Shown here: piece after piece, positions 21,036 through 31,174 of the stretch | Layout of the letters: every line of letters starts with the position of its first letter | How positions within the stretch are numbered: position 1 is the first letter of the stretch | Assembly (NCBI GenBank): GCA_019918135.1 | Contig: WBZZ01004797.1 | Location: forward strand, 80,001-144,000 | Direction of reading: 5' to 3' | Source of the DNA: Paulinella micropora | Lineage: Eukaryota; Cercozoa; Imbricatea; Euglyphida; Paulinellidae | Length of the DNA stretch: 64,000 nucleotides | Made by a program: the position numbers and the translations under genes | Notes under the pieces: model-generated | The model's input: the letters and a program-made list of their open reading frames with translations, nothing else | What the model was told of the DNA's origin: nothing | The model's database searches: none

Positions 21036-21165
21036 ATCCCGGCTAGTGTCGTACGGAGCACCAACATAAATCCTGCAATCCTCGTAGGCAAGCAGCCTCC
21101 GCCCCCTCCCGGCGCGCGCCGCCGTTTCTGGCCTGGACGGGAGCTGCGCAAATCCCACTTTTCCG

Positions 21166-21976
21166 ATGCTCTCCAGCCGCGACGAAGCAGCCTGTGCCAG
21201 CCCCCAGCTCGACCCCCGGCTCGACCCCCAGCCCGGCTCCAAGCGGCCCGACGACGAGGACAGCGCGCCCACGCCTCCCCCCGCCAAGAAAGCCCGCCTG
21301 GCCGCCGCCCCGCTGATCCTGTGCTTCTTCAGCAAGAGCAAGGCCTACCCGCCCGAATCGGAGCTCGGGCGCCTCCTGCAGCCGCTCGGACCGCGCGGCC
21401 TCAGCAACTTCGCCGTCCTTCAGTCAGGCCACGTGCTTTTCGGCCCCGACCCGGCCGCCCCGCTGGCGTTCCGCTCCGTCGAGCACGCGTTCCAGGCCGC
21501 CAAGTACCTGTTCTGCCAAGACTCGGCCACCTTTGCTGCGTTCGCGCGGCCCCCCTGGTCCGAACTCTCCGGTGCGCAGATCAAGTCGCTGGGCGGCCGT
21601 AAGGCCTTCAAGCAACGCGGCCTCCGCCTGGACGGCGCCCGTTGGGAGCAGGCCTGCGTCGGCGTCATGTTGATGCTCTTGGCTGCGCGCTGGGCAGAGG
21701 ATGCCTGGTTTGCGCACGTGCTGCGTACCTGCTACGAGAGGGGCTACGCGTGCCTGCACTATGAACGGGGCGGACGGAAGTCCTTTGGGGGGTTGTGTCG
21801 ACGGCACCGGGTCGTGCGTGGGGCAGAACGTCCTAGGCCGGCTGCTGCTGTGGCTGGCGCAGCACGGGCCGGAGCACGTGCGGGCGCAGCAGCGGCAGTG
21901 GGACCACGCAGGCCTGGCTGTGTTTGAACAGGCGGCGCTCTGGCAGAAAAGGTTCTTCGCTGACTGCCCCGAGTAG
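21166..21976 (+). CDS. NADAR-family (YbiA-like) protein, frameshifted
   Basis: After a disordered start with a nuclear-signal-like PPAKKARL (residues ~38-45), the protein shows the NADAR pattern: LILCFFSKSK, GLSNFAVL, FRSVEHAFQAAKYLF (the conserved SVEH..FQ..K motif), IKSLGGRKAF and a Trp/helix region. The frame breaks at the T3G6 run 21782-21790. The correct end (GGCVDGTGSCVGQNVLGRLLLWL, matching the family's closing GxNxLG motif) is in the next frame to TAG 21976. Family members cleave N-glycosidic bonds of ADP-ribose-type or riboflavin-pathway nucleotides; the substrate here is unknown. One extra G in the run is the simplest explanation. Confidence 0.8.
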
Positions 21977-22018
21977 TTTGGGCCTAGCCTAGCCTTTTGT
22001 CTGGCTCCCTGGTGTACT

Positions 22019-22098
22019 CTGACTTATTCATTAAAAGAAAAAGTATTGCCGTAGTTTGCTTGGGCTTTTTCGCTTGCGTACTCCTTGACTCAGTAAAA
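22019..22098 (+). promoter_or_regulatory. Paired TGACTyAnTnAAAA motifs downstream of the NADAR gene
   Basis: TGACTTATTCATTAAAAGAAAAAG and TGACTCAGTAAAAGAAAAAAAG-like copies lie 40 and 110 bases after the stop. The same TGACTCA(G/T)TAAAA core precedes all three adhesin genes. Could act in 3'-end formation here; role unproven. Confidence 0.3.
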
Positions 22099-22376
22099 GA
22101 AAAAAAGTACTGACAGGCTTGCCGGCCCGGGCCAGCGCCTGCTTCTTGCCCAGACCGGCGGCGCCCCCCCACTCGGTCCGGCGCCGGTCGCCGGTCGGCC
22201 GGGGGGGGAGGGCACCGCTCTCGAGGCCGTTCTGCCACCCGGTGGCCGGTGGCACCACTTCAATTGGCCAGTCTGTCGCCCGGCGCCACCTGCCACCGCC
22301 GCGCCCGGTCGCCAGTCAGCGGTCCGGTGGCGGGTAGCATAGTCGGCCGGCGGAAACAGGTCGGGTGGCAGGTGGC

Positions 22377-22494
22377 ACAGTCGACCGGTGGGAACGGGTC
22401 GGGGTGGCAGGTGGCACAGTCGACCGGTGGGAACGGGTCGGGGTGGCAGGTGGCACAGTCGACCGGTGGGAACGGGTCGGGGTGGCAGGTGGCG
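22377..22494 (+). repeat. 39-bp minisatellite, 3 copies
   Basis: Unit of 39 bases beginning CAGTCGACCGGTGGGAACGG, three nearly identical copies. The period is a multiple of three, which leaves several frames open by chance. Confidence 0.9.
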
Positions 22495-22614
22495 CCGCCA
22501 CGCCTGGTCGTCAGTCAGTAGTCCGGTGGCGGGTGGTACCGCCGGCCGGCGGAAACAGGTCTAGGTGGCGGGTGGCGGGTGGCGCCAGTAGGCAGAGTTC
22601 TGGCCGGTAGGAGG

Positions 22615-22886
22615 GGCTGCACAATGTTCGGCCACGGGAGGGGAGAAGGGAGAGTGGAGAGGGGAGGGGAGGGGAGGGGAGGGAGTGAGGCGCGCCGCGC
22701 GAGCGCGCACTCTGGTGGCACCTGCCACCGGCACTGCCGGCACCCGGTGGCCGCACCGGTGGCTGGCGCCGCCGGTAATCTACGGTGCCACCGGCCACCA
22801 CCCGGCACACAATGTTTCTTCCTTCCCCTCCCCTCCCCTCCCCTCTCCCTTCTCCCTTCTCCCCTCCCGCGGCCAGACATTGTGCA
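22615..22886. repeat. Long inverted repeat (foldback), left
   Basis: The left arm begins TGCACAATGTTCGGCC(A)CGGGAGGGG and continues as a purine tract; the right arm is its reverse complement ending CGGCCAGACATTGTGCA. Arms are about 65 bases with ~140 bases between, which hold a second short palindrome (GGCGCGCCGCGCGAGCGCGC). Expected to form a large hairpin; resembles a foldback/MITE-like element. Confidence 0.8.
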
Positions 22887-23376
22887 GCCCCCCCTACCGC
22901 TACCAGTCAGGACTCTGCACCCCCGGGTGCCACCCACCACCCCCGGCCGGCTTCCGCCGACCGGCGGTGCCACCCGCCACTGGCGGCCGGTGGGGGGCCT
23001 GACCCCTCCTCTCCCCCAGGCCCCCCCCGCCACTCGCGGCCGCTGGCGTCCCGTCGGCCGGCGCCACCTGCCACCGTCGGCCGCCACCCACCGGCGGCCG
23101 GCACCCCTTTTGCCACCGGCGACCGCTACCCACCGGCGGCCGGCACCACTTTCGCCACCGGCGACCGCTTCCTACTGGCGGCCGGCGCCACTTCTGTCAC
23201 CGGAGGCAGCCCCGGGCCGGCCGGAACTGTGGCTAGGTTACCCCGCGCCGGGACAGGTAGGAGCGAGCTCCAAGCTCTCGTGTGAAGCCGGTGCCAAGAA
23301 AACGGGAGGGCGTAAGTACGGGAATTTATTTTCTTTACTGACACGCAGCCGCGGGACAGCCTCTCAGGACAGGTGC

Positions 23377-25968
23377 TCACCCCGTCTTGTGCTTCTTGGC
23401 CGCCGGGGCGTGAGCCTTGGCCGAGAACTGCGCACACAGCCAGGCCAGCGCGGCCTTGTCTCCGGCTGCCTTCGCCGGGCGCCACCCCCTGTTGTCCAGC
23501 CGTAGCCCCGCACAGCTAGCCAACCGGATGTCCACGGCGGCTTCGCTCCGCAGCGGGACCGCCGCCGGGCATTCCAGGTCTACCAAAGACTTGCAGTCTG
23601 TCAACTCGAGTGTGAATTTGCTCACTCCCTGCACTGAGCCCAGAACAGATGGCAGCCGAAGCCGCTGCAGAGAGTTACAGCCAGCAACTACGAGCTTAAA
23701 CTCCCAGCACTGCGGCAGCGGCGGTAGCACCAGTTCTATGACTTGGTCGCAGTTCTCGAGTACCAACTCAAACTGCAGCGCGGCCGGTAGTTGCGCTGGC
23801 CACCGAAAGAGCCGGAACGAGCTACACTTCTTCACGTCAAGCTTCACGTACCTGGGCCAGTACTGCTCGCCTGCAGGCCGACCAGCGGGCGGCGAAGAGA
23901 CCGTCCATTCCTGGAGGGTGGGACACTCAATGCACGAGACAGCCACCCCTCCGCCTGACTTACGGTGGATGGCGTCTAGGTGCGACACAATAACTCTCGT
24001 GGTCAGCTCGCGCGGTCCGACCCTGGCCAGTGCCGGGAGGCTGCAGGTGCGGAGCTCGTCGCAGCCCTGGAAAGACAAGCTGACGTTGCCGCCCACGGAG
24101 GTCAGGGCGGGGAGTGTCAACTGGCCGAGCCTCTTGCATCCCTTGAAACGCAGGTCCACATCTCCCACTACTTTTGTTAGCGACTGCAGCGTACACGCCT
24201 CGAGCTGCGCGCAATTGGCGAAGTGCAACAGCAGGGGGCAGACATTTCTGTCCTTTCGCCGGAAACCAACTCGCGCCAGCTTGGGCAAGCTGAATTGCTG
24301 TAGTTGCGAGCACGCGTAAAAATGCGCTTCCGCTCGCTGCCCGGTGGCTAGCAGCTCGGGCAGGCTAAACTGACCGAGGTGCGGGCACAGCTCGAAAGAC
24401 AGGGCCAGGGACGACGACACTTGCGACAGGGCGGGCAGCCCGCATTCACTCAGGCCCGCGCATGTTTCAAAGGTGAGGTCCAGAGAGCCGGCAGCCTGCA
24501 GACTCGGTAAAGCACACGCGGGGGGGCCCACCCAGCGAGCCACGGCCAGCTTGAGCGAACCTGTTACCTTCTGCAGCCGTGGCAGCGCGATGGCCTCCAA
24601 TGTCTGCGACTGCTCCTGCTCTGGCCCCGAGAGCGTGATCTCCAAGGAAGAGGCACTCTGCAGCTTGGGGCAAGCGAGTTGTTGAAGGGCGGGACAAGCC
24701 TGGAGCAGGAGCGAGACAGCGCCAGTGGCGACCTCCCAGTCCGGGAAGCACAGAAAGGGCAGGCCAGGGCAGTCCGACACTGTCACGGTGAGCTCGCCTC
24801 GCCCCGGCAGCAGACAGAGACCATCGCCCGCTGACTGGGTTATGTCCAGGCGGGCCGGCTGCGGGCTGTCCTGGCCTGGCTCGCTGGTGCGGATAGTGCC
24901 GAGCTGACCACAGCGGTGGAAAGATAGCACAGACGGTCGGGGGGCGGCTTGTCCGGCCTGCGCCTGCGTCGTAAAGACCAATTCGCGCAACTGCGGCAGG
25001 CCAGCCAACGACAAGGAGGCTGGCTCCTTCTCTTCACCCCGCCCCGCGCCTGGCTCAAGTTGGGTTTCGGTGAACGAGAGACGTTGTACGACCGAGAGCA
25101 GCGGATGAGGGTCGCGCTGAGGCAGCTGCCATTCCTGCGACGGGGGAGGGGGCTCGTCGTCAGAGAGGAACAGCTGGCCCCGGAGAACTAGGCGGCGGCA
25201 GACAAGCTCGTCGATTTGGATGGCTTCGTCTCTGGCCCAGGGAAAGCCAAAGGCGCACAGCTGCGCGAGTGCCGGCTGCTGGCGCTGGTCGTAACCCTGG
25301 CCCCGGCCGAGCACCAGCTTGTGCAGGCGGCCGGTAGCACGCAGCACGAGCTTGACTGCTTGGCCCAGCGCGTTCCAGTATGGTGTCCCTGAGGGCTGCG
25401 TGCCCGAGGGGCTGTGCTGCGGCCCGACGGCTAACGCCCCGGCCGCCGGTTCGGCGGGGGGCGGGAGAAGCAAGGGAGAGAAGACGAGCGTGGACGGGGG
25501 CCGCGGCTGAGCACCGCCTCCCTGCGACGTGGCCCCGCTGAGCCTAGCCACTGCTACTTGCCACTGCTGGTCGTTCAGCTGCGGCAGCAGGTAGTCCGTG
25601 CCAACACAGCCTAGAATCTTTTGTTCCCACTCTGGGCGCTGAGACAGGAACTCGCGCAGTAGGTCCGCAAGTGTGGGGCTGGCGGGCGGCCGGGCTGGCA
25701 TCAACGCGCGGGGGGGCAGGCAACGCAGATGCAAGTAGTTCAGAAGCAGGTCCTGCGCTCTCCACAGCCGCGACTCGTCCGGCAGGCTTCGGCTGTTACA
25801 ACGCACGGTGCGGAGGATAGCTTCGCGGCCCAGGAAGTCAGCCAGGACCTCGCTTATGCCAGACTCTGGTCCCAAGACCGCGTCGACTGCTTCAGGCGGA
25901 TACTGGACCCGAGGCGCCGGGCGCCAGCGCTGGCAGTGGCTGCAGCGCTTGCAACCGGTGTGGTCCAT
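23377..25968 (-). CDS. F-box-like protein with leucine-rich / L-domain-like repeats
   Basis: ATG 25968 opens with a Cys/His cluster (HTGCKRCSHCQRW), then an F-box-like segment (EVLADFLGREAILRTVRCNS...LWRAQDLL, residues ~30-75). From about residue 290 a long series of ~28-residue repeats follows the pattern LPxLxxVxGSLxLxFxxCxxLxxxxLPxL, ending near residue 840. These resemble leucine-rich or receptor-L-domain-like repeats and would form an extended beta solenoid. The open frame upstream of 25968 is low-complexity and overlaps repeats, so I exclude it. The stop is TGA 23377-23379. Probably an SCF substrate receptor. The gene is bracketed by ~0.85-kb direct repeats. Confidence 0.7.
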   Translation of the reverse strand: MDHTGCKRCSHCQRWRPAPRVQYPPEAVDAVLGPESGISEVLADFLGREAILRTVRCNSRSLPDESRLWRAQDLLLNYLHLRCLPPRALMPARPPASPTLADLLREFLSQRPEWEQKILGCVGTDYLLPQLNDQQWQVAVARLSGATSQGGGAQPRPPSTLVFSPLLLPPPAEPAAGALAVGPQHSPSGTQPSGTPYWNALGQAVKLVLRATGRLHKLVLGRGQGYDQRQQPALAQLCAFGFPWARDEAIQIDELVCRRLVLRGQLFLSDDEPPPPSQEWQLPQRDPHPLLSVVQRLSFTETQLEPGAGRGEEKEPASLSLAGLPQLRELVFTTQAQAGQAAPRPSVLSFHRCGQLGTIRTSEPGQDSPQPARLDITQSAGDGLCLLPGRGELTVTVSDCPGLPFLCFPDWEVATGAVSLLLQACPALQQLACPKLQSASSLEITLSGPEQEQSQTLEAIALPRLQKVTGSLKLAVARWVGPPACALPSLQAAGSLDLTFETCAGLSECGLPALSQVSSSLALSFELCPHLGQFSLPELLATGQRAEAHFYACSQLQQFSLPKLARVGFRRKDRNVCPLLLHFANCAQLEACTLQSLTKVVGDVDLRFKGCKRLGQLTLPALTSVGGNVSLSFQGCDELRTCSLPALARVGPRELTTRVIVSHLDAIHRKSGGGVAVSCIECPTLQEWTVSSPPAGRPAGEQYWPRYVKLDVKKCSSFRLFRWPAQLPAALQFELVLENCDQVIELVLPPLPQCWEFKLVVAGCNSLQRLRLPSVLGSVQGVSKFTLELTDCKSLVDLECPAAVPLRSEAAVDIRLASCAGLRLDNRGWRPAKAAGDKAALAWLCAQFSAKAHAPAAKKHKTG

Positions 25969-26261
25969 GTTTTCTTTTGGAGAGGATCCGACGGGCGCGG
26001 CCGCCGGTGAGTACAACGGGGGGGGGGAGGGGGGAAGGGGGGGGGAGAAGGGGTGGGAAGGGGGGGGCAGAGCGCGCGTGACCACGAGAAGCGGTGGCGC
26101 GCACGTGTGTGCGAAGAGGCGAGAAAGAGAGAGTTGGTCCGGGGCGTCGGAGCACGGGCCTCTCAGCGAGCGCTGGTCCCACGTGACCGAGCGCGACACG
26201 TACATAGCGGCGGGCCCACGCCGCCGCCGCGCGCGAGGTGCCACCGGGTCTCCGTGCCGTA

Positions 26262-27085
26262 GCCAGCGCCTGCTTCTTGCCCAGACAGGCGGCGCCCCCC
26301 CACTCGGTCCGGCGCCGGTCGCCGGTCGGCCGGGGAGGGGGGCCCCCTCTCGAGGCCGGTCTGCCACCCGGTGGCCGGTGGCACCACCACCGGTCGATCG
26401 CCAGGTGGCCGGTGGCACCACTGCAATTGGCCAGTCTGTCGCCCGGCGTCACCTGCCACCGCCGCGCCCGGTCGCCAGTCAGCGGTCCGGTGGCAGGTGG
26501 CACAGTCGGCCGGTGGGAACGGGTCAGGGGTGGCGGGTGGCATATTCGGCCGGTGGGGACGGGTCGGGGTGGCAGGTGGCGCCGCCACGCCTAGTCGCCG
26601 GTCAGTAGTCCGGTGGCGGGTGGCACCGCCGGCCGGCGGAAACGGGTCGGGGTGGCGGGTGGCGGGTGGCGCCAGTAGGCAGAGTTCTGGCCGGTAGGGG
26701 GGGGGCTGCACAATGTTCGGCCGCGGGAGGGGAGAAGGGAGAGGGGAGAGGGGAGGGGAGGGGAGGGGAGGGGAGGGTGCGAGGCGCGCCGCGCGAGCGC
26801 GCGCTCTGGTGGCACCTGCCACCGGCACGGACTGCACCCGGTGGCCGCACCGGTGGCTGGCGCCGCCGGTAATCTGCGGTGCCACCGGCCACCACCTAGT
26901 GCACAATGCTTTTTCCCTCCCCCCTCCCCTCCCCTCCCCTCTCCCTTCTCCCTTCTCCCCTCCCGCGGCCGAACATTGTGCAGGCCCGGCCGCTGTCGCT
27001 GGCCAGGGTCTGCACACGGGTGGCACCCGCCACCAGCGGCCGGTTTCCGTCGGCGGCCGGCGCCACCTGCCACCGGCGGCGGCCT
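26262..27085 (+). repeat. Direct repeat, right copy
   Basis: Matches 22128-22985 in order and orientation (start GCCAGCGCCTGCTTCTTGCC; minisatellite-like GGTGGCAGGTGGC blocks; foldback at 26706-26985). The copies lie on both sides of one F-box/LRR gene, consistent with a segmental duplication or a mobile unit with direct terminal repeats. Confidence 0.85.
26706..26985. repeat. Long inverted repeat (foldback), right
   Basis: Same foldback as at 22.6 kb but with cleaner arms: TGCACAATGTTCGGCCGCGG at 26706 and its reverse complement ending at about 26983. The loop shares the GGCGCGCC...GCGCGC palindrome. Two copies in the same orientation show that it moved or duplicated as a unit. Confidence 0.8.
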
Positions 27086-27450
27086 GACACCCCCCCCGCC
27101 ACGCAGTCAGCCACTCGCGGCCGCCGGAGTCCCGTCGGCCGGCGCCACCCGCCATCCGCCACCAGCGACCAGTTTCCGTCGGCGGCCGGTGCCACCTGCC
27201 ACCCGCCACCAGCGACTAGTTCCTGTCGGCGGCCGGTGCCACCTGCAACCGGCGACCGGCGACCGGCGGACTACGACCGGCGGACGACGACCGGCGGACG
27301 ACGACCGGCGACCTGCCACCGGCGACCAGTTTCCGTCGGCGACCTGCCACCGGCGACCGGCGGACGACGACCTGCCACCTGCCACCGGCGGACGGCGACC
27401 TGTCACCTGCCACCGGCGGGCGGCGACCGGCGGACGACGACCGGCACTAA
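27085..27450 (+). repeat. GC-rich minisatellite
   Basis: Irregular tandem array of CCACCGGCGACC and ACCGGCGGACGACG-type units. All frames are partly open because of the repeats; no gene called. Confidence 0.8.
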
Positions 27451-27787
27451 ACAACACGACTGAGACGCACCGGCAGGAGGCGGATTCTTTCTCCCCTCCG
27501 ACAGACAAAGACAAGAGTTCGTTTTAGCTTAGGTTCAGTCACAAAACCTACCGAAGAAAGCAAAACTACTGCTAGGCCCCGCGGTAGTCACCACCTGCCG
27601 CCAGCGGCCCGAGCAAGAAGCCCGGCGTCGGGATGTGCCCCGGGGCCCCGGCCGGGCGCTGTGTGCACACGCGCACCGGCACACCCCGCCGTCCGGCAGC
27701 AGCCCCGTGTTGCACTCTGGGCGCACCCGGCCCGCCGCTAGCCGGGCCGAGTAAGTAACGCCAGCTACCCCCATTGCGTCTGCTATG

Positions 27788-28441
27788 CTAGGCGGGCGGT
27801 GGCTGTGCGGAAGAGAAGTCGGCAGCCTTGAACTCGGCAAGCTCTGCCTCCAGGACGCCGTTCCCAGCCAAGCCCTTCCCCCCGCGCTCGGGGAAATACA
27901 AGCGCAGACACCCACCGCACGAGAGACAGACAAGGCAGGGCAAGAACAAGGTTGCGATGATGAAGCCGGCGGGCCTAGCGCTTGCCCTAGCGTACTCGCA
28001 GCCAAACAGTCCGCGATAGTGGATCCTGCACGGCAGCAGCAGGTTCTGGCACTGCAAGTAGAGGTACAGGCGATGGCCGTCCAGTGTACGCCGCGTCCGG
28101 AAATCAACGCAAGACACCGCGTACCAACTGCTGTTGCCGCTGTCGTTCACAGCTAACGGGTCGGGCCCGGTAGAGAGAGAAGGATAGTAGAGCTTGCTTT
28201 CAGGGTCAGGGTCCGGCGTGGCCTTGACGATAAAAGCCGACGGGTCACTCAGCCAGTAGTCATCCGCGCGCAACTGCAGGGTGCTGACGTAGACGCGGGC
28301 CCGGGCTGGACACTCGGCAGAGAGCACGCCCGCCCCGGACCAGGCTTCCCCCGCTATCTCGAGCGTTTGGTCGCAACTCTCGCAGACGCAGCCGTTGTCC
28401 GCCCGGGCCAGGCACCAGCCACTGACGATGGCCCAGAACAT
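27788..28441 (-). CDS. Small secreted or type-I membrane protein
   Basis: 217 residues from ATG 28441. A signal peptide (MFWAIVSGWCLARA) is followed by a Cys-containing ectodomain (CVCESC, CPAR, SCVDF, LQCQNLLLPC) with an N-glycosylation sequon (NDSGNSS). A hydrophobic segment near the end (FIIATLFLPCLVCLSC, about residues 162-180) precedes a cytoplasmic tail of ~35 residues. The stop is TAG 27788-27790. An alternative frame over 27535-28107 is a shadow. Unknown family; the layout suggests a plasma-membrane or endomembrane protein with a disulfide-bonded outer domain. Confidence 0.6.
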   Translation of the reverse strand: MFWAIVSGWCLARADNGCVCESCDQTLEIAGEAWSGAGVLSAECPARARVYVSTLQLRADDYWLSDPSAFIVKATPDPDPESKLYYPSLSTGPDPLAVNDSGNSSWYAVSCVDFRTRRTLDGHRLYLYLQCQNLLLPCRIHYRGLFGCEYARASARPAGFIIATLFLPCLVCLSCGGCLRLYFPERGGKGLAGNGVLEAELAEFKAADFSSAQPPPA

Positions 28442-29152
28442 GAGGAAGAAAGGGGACAGTGTTCCGCTAGGAGGGCAGCCCGTGGTCTTCGAGTGGCAGC
28501 GGCCAGGGGGTGCGGGGGGGGGCAGCTCCTCCCCCCCCCCTCCAAGCGCTCGGCACGCTGGGGGGAGAGTGGGCTGAGGAGGAGGCCGCTAGGGGGTGCG
28601 GGGGACCGAGAGGCGCGCCAGGCTCTGCCTCCCGGGCCGCCCGCACCCCCCCCCCCCCGGTGCGCCAGCGGGCCTGGCAGGCCCGGCGCGCGGCCGTTGT
28701 ACCTTGGGCGGCGGACCGTGGCTAGCTAGCCAGGCGGTTACACCGTTCGTCGGGCGGTTTGCGCCGCGGGAGGCCGGACGGGGGGGGGGCCTCGGGCACG
28801 GGTTGGACGAGGGCGCCCCCCCACACCGCCGGCGGCGGCAGGCCAAGCAGCGCGCCGTACGCGCGGCGCCCCCTGGCCAGCCGAGGTGGCGCTGGCCGGG
28901 GTAGAAGGAGGGGGGCCGCCCCCCCCCCTGCCCACCCCCGTACCGTGGGCCGTCGGTCCCCAACAGGGAGGGAGGAGAGGGGGGGGGGCTCCCCCCTTTC
29001 CCGGCCGCCGGGGACCGGGGGGGGCTCCCGCGCGCCGCTCCCCTCCTCTCCGCCTCGCCCCGCCCAGCCGGCTTGCTCGTGCCCCCGCCGCCGAGAGGAG
29101 GGCTAGCTACGGGTGGCTAAAGCCCCAGCGAGAGTGCCCAGCCCCGGCCAGG
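28442..29152. other. GC-rich intergenic with G/C homopolymers
   Basis: Divergent promoter region between the 27.8-28.4 kb gene and the 29.2 kb gene. Dominated by C and G runs (for example 28637-28660, 28914-28930). Many frames are open from composition alone; none is credible. Confidence 0.5.
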
Positions 29153-31174
29153 ATGTCGCAGGCGGCGGCTGCTACACCACGCCGTTCCGACGAGCCAAGA
29201 ACCACCTGGCGCCTGCTCCCCTGGCTAGCGAACACGGCCTACCACCAGCTTAGCTTTGTCGAGCGGGAGGGGCAGCTGGTAGCGGAGCTAGTGCGAGCCC
29301 GGGCCGTACCCGCCGAGTGGCTACTGGCGCAGCTGCAGTTATTTGGCGGCCGGCACAGCGCAAGGGGCCTTCTGTACTACTACAAACAATCGCCTGGGGT
29401 GCCCGAGCGATCGGACACCACCGGCCAACGGCGCAAAGAAAAGACCGACGAGAAGGCGAGACGTAAACTAGGCGAACTCGGGTTCAGCGGAGCACAGGAG
29501 CTGCCAGTGAGGATCCAAGACCACGAATTTACGGAAGCCGCTGCGACCCGGCGCGCACAGCTGCTGTGCTACTTCGCGTCGCCGCGCTTGACGCTAAAGA
29601 CCCGCTAGCGGGGCTTGGCGCTAGGGGCCCGCGCCCTGGCAACTGTGCAAGGCGACGGACGACCCTCGCACTGGCTCCTCGTGGACAAGCCGCAACCGAC
29701 AGGCGAGGACCGTGGCGACGAGGCAGTGGGGTATGCTCGCTTCTTCGTTCGGTTTCTGAAGGCCCTCTGCGGAGCCTCCCTCCTCTACAGTGGCTTTCGC
29801 AGCAAGAGCCTGCGGCCGTCGGGGCCAGGAACATACCAGCTCGTGAGCCTGGAGCCCGCCCAGTGCCTGAGCCTCCGCCCCGGCGACAGGCAACAAGCTG
29901 ACTTCGTGTGGCTCTGCAACGCGTACAGCCTCCTGGCCCGGCTGCTCGTAGAGGAGCACTGTGCGCTCCCCAGGGTCCTAGACCTGATCGCCGGAAAGCA
30001 GACGGCCAAGACGGCGCAGGAGTACGTCGCTTGGTGGCGGCGGGCGTCTGTACAGGCCGACGAGGGCGGCTACTATGCTGCCGTGCTGGGGGCCTTGGCC
30101 GCTTACACGAAGAAACGGGACGTCGCCTGGCCGGACTTGGTGTTGGTGTGGGAGCAGCCAGCCTCCTCCTCCCTGCACGGCCTGCATTTTCAGGCCCAAG
30201 TACCGGCGCGGACAGCCATCCTCGTCGTCGGCACGGACCAGCAGGCTCGGGTAAGCATCCACGGGTGGCCGACCGACCAGGTAGAGCCGGGGCGCCAGCA
30301 GGCGATGGAGCGTGTGCCCGGGCTCTTGGCGGCACTGGCCCTGTGGCACCGGAGCCGCCTGCCCCCTCCGCCCGGCCCGGCGCCCGCGGCCTCCAGCCGC
30401 TCGCCGCCGGGCGACGGCACTAACGGCGCCCCGGTCGCTACCACCACCCCCGCCGGCCCTCGCACTGCCGCCGGCCCCGACAACGACCTGCCGGCGGGGA
30501 CGACCGCCCCCCGGGACGGCCCGGGCTCCGGACGCGGTAGGCTAACGCCAGGACGACGGAAGCGCCTACTCCCGCCAGCGGCACCCCCCAAGCGCCCCAG
30601 GGGCGACAAGGCGAACGACGACTCCGTCAGCAGCCCGCCAGCAGCCCCCGTCCAACGCAGTGCGCGCAGCGCACGCCGTGCGCAGACCAGCGAGCCGGAC
30701 CCAGGCCCGGCGCCCGACGGCACGCCGCCGGACGCAGCCGGGCCTCTGTCGGCTCGAGCGATGGCGAGCATGGCTTGGAGGTTTCTTGACCTTGAAGAGG
30801 AAGAAAAAGAGCTTCGTGGCTGCCTCGCACTATCGGGGTCTCCGGTGCCGGAGGAGGCCGGAACACTGGCGGTCGTGGTAGCCACGCTTCGTTACCTCGC
30901 CTTCCATACTACGGAGCGCGATGGAACGGAAATGACGGGCTTGGTGGCAGCTGCAGAGAAGCGTCAGCGCGACCTCTCCGGAATTCAGAACGTCTCCGAC
31001 CGGTGGGACGGGACTTCGATGGCTGTGACACAAGTGCTTCGGCACATTTGGTGGTGCCTGGGCCACGAAGAAAAATCCTTCACGCGGACGAAAGCAGCAC
31101 GGGCGGCGATAGGGCACCTAGCATCACAGGTACCAATCGCAACAGAGCACCGCACAGAAACATGCGCGTATTGA
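29153..31174 (+). CDS. Unknown protein, one in-frame TAG between two halves
   Basis: ATG 29153 (MSQAAAATPRRSDE) starts a helical, Leu/Arg-rich first half of ~151 residues ending at TAG 29606-29608. The same frame continues without shift as ~520 residues: SHWLLVDKPQP, FVRFLKALCGASLLYSGF, YQLVSLEPAQ, a long helical block, a Pro/Ala-rich low-complexity middle with basic clusters (GRRKRLLPPAAPPKRPRG), and a C-terminal helical domain. The two halves read as one protein, so the TAG is either a disabling mutation or a recoding site. It overlaps the convergent gene by ~95 bases at the 3' end, so one of the two termini is probably misread. No family recognised. Confidence 0.5.

Larger units (their letters stand above)
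22128..22985 (+). repeat. Direct repeat, left copy
   Basis: Starts GCCAGCGCCTGCTTCTTGCC and is matched from 26262, with the same order of blocks (GTCGCCGGTCGGCC, CACTTCAATTGGCCAGTCTG, 39-bp minisatellite, foldback). Together with the right copy it brackets the F-box/LRR gene at 23.4-26.0 kb. GC-rich, not coding; open frames here are repeat shadows. Confidence 0.85.

Noticed and set aside
22249..27527. Many frames of 60-300 codons in the GC-rich repeats
   Set aside because: Composition-driven open frames in minisatellites and foldbacks, no domains, open on both strands.
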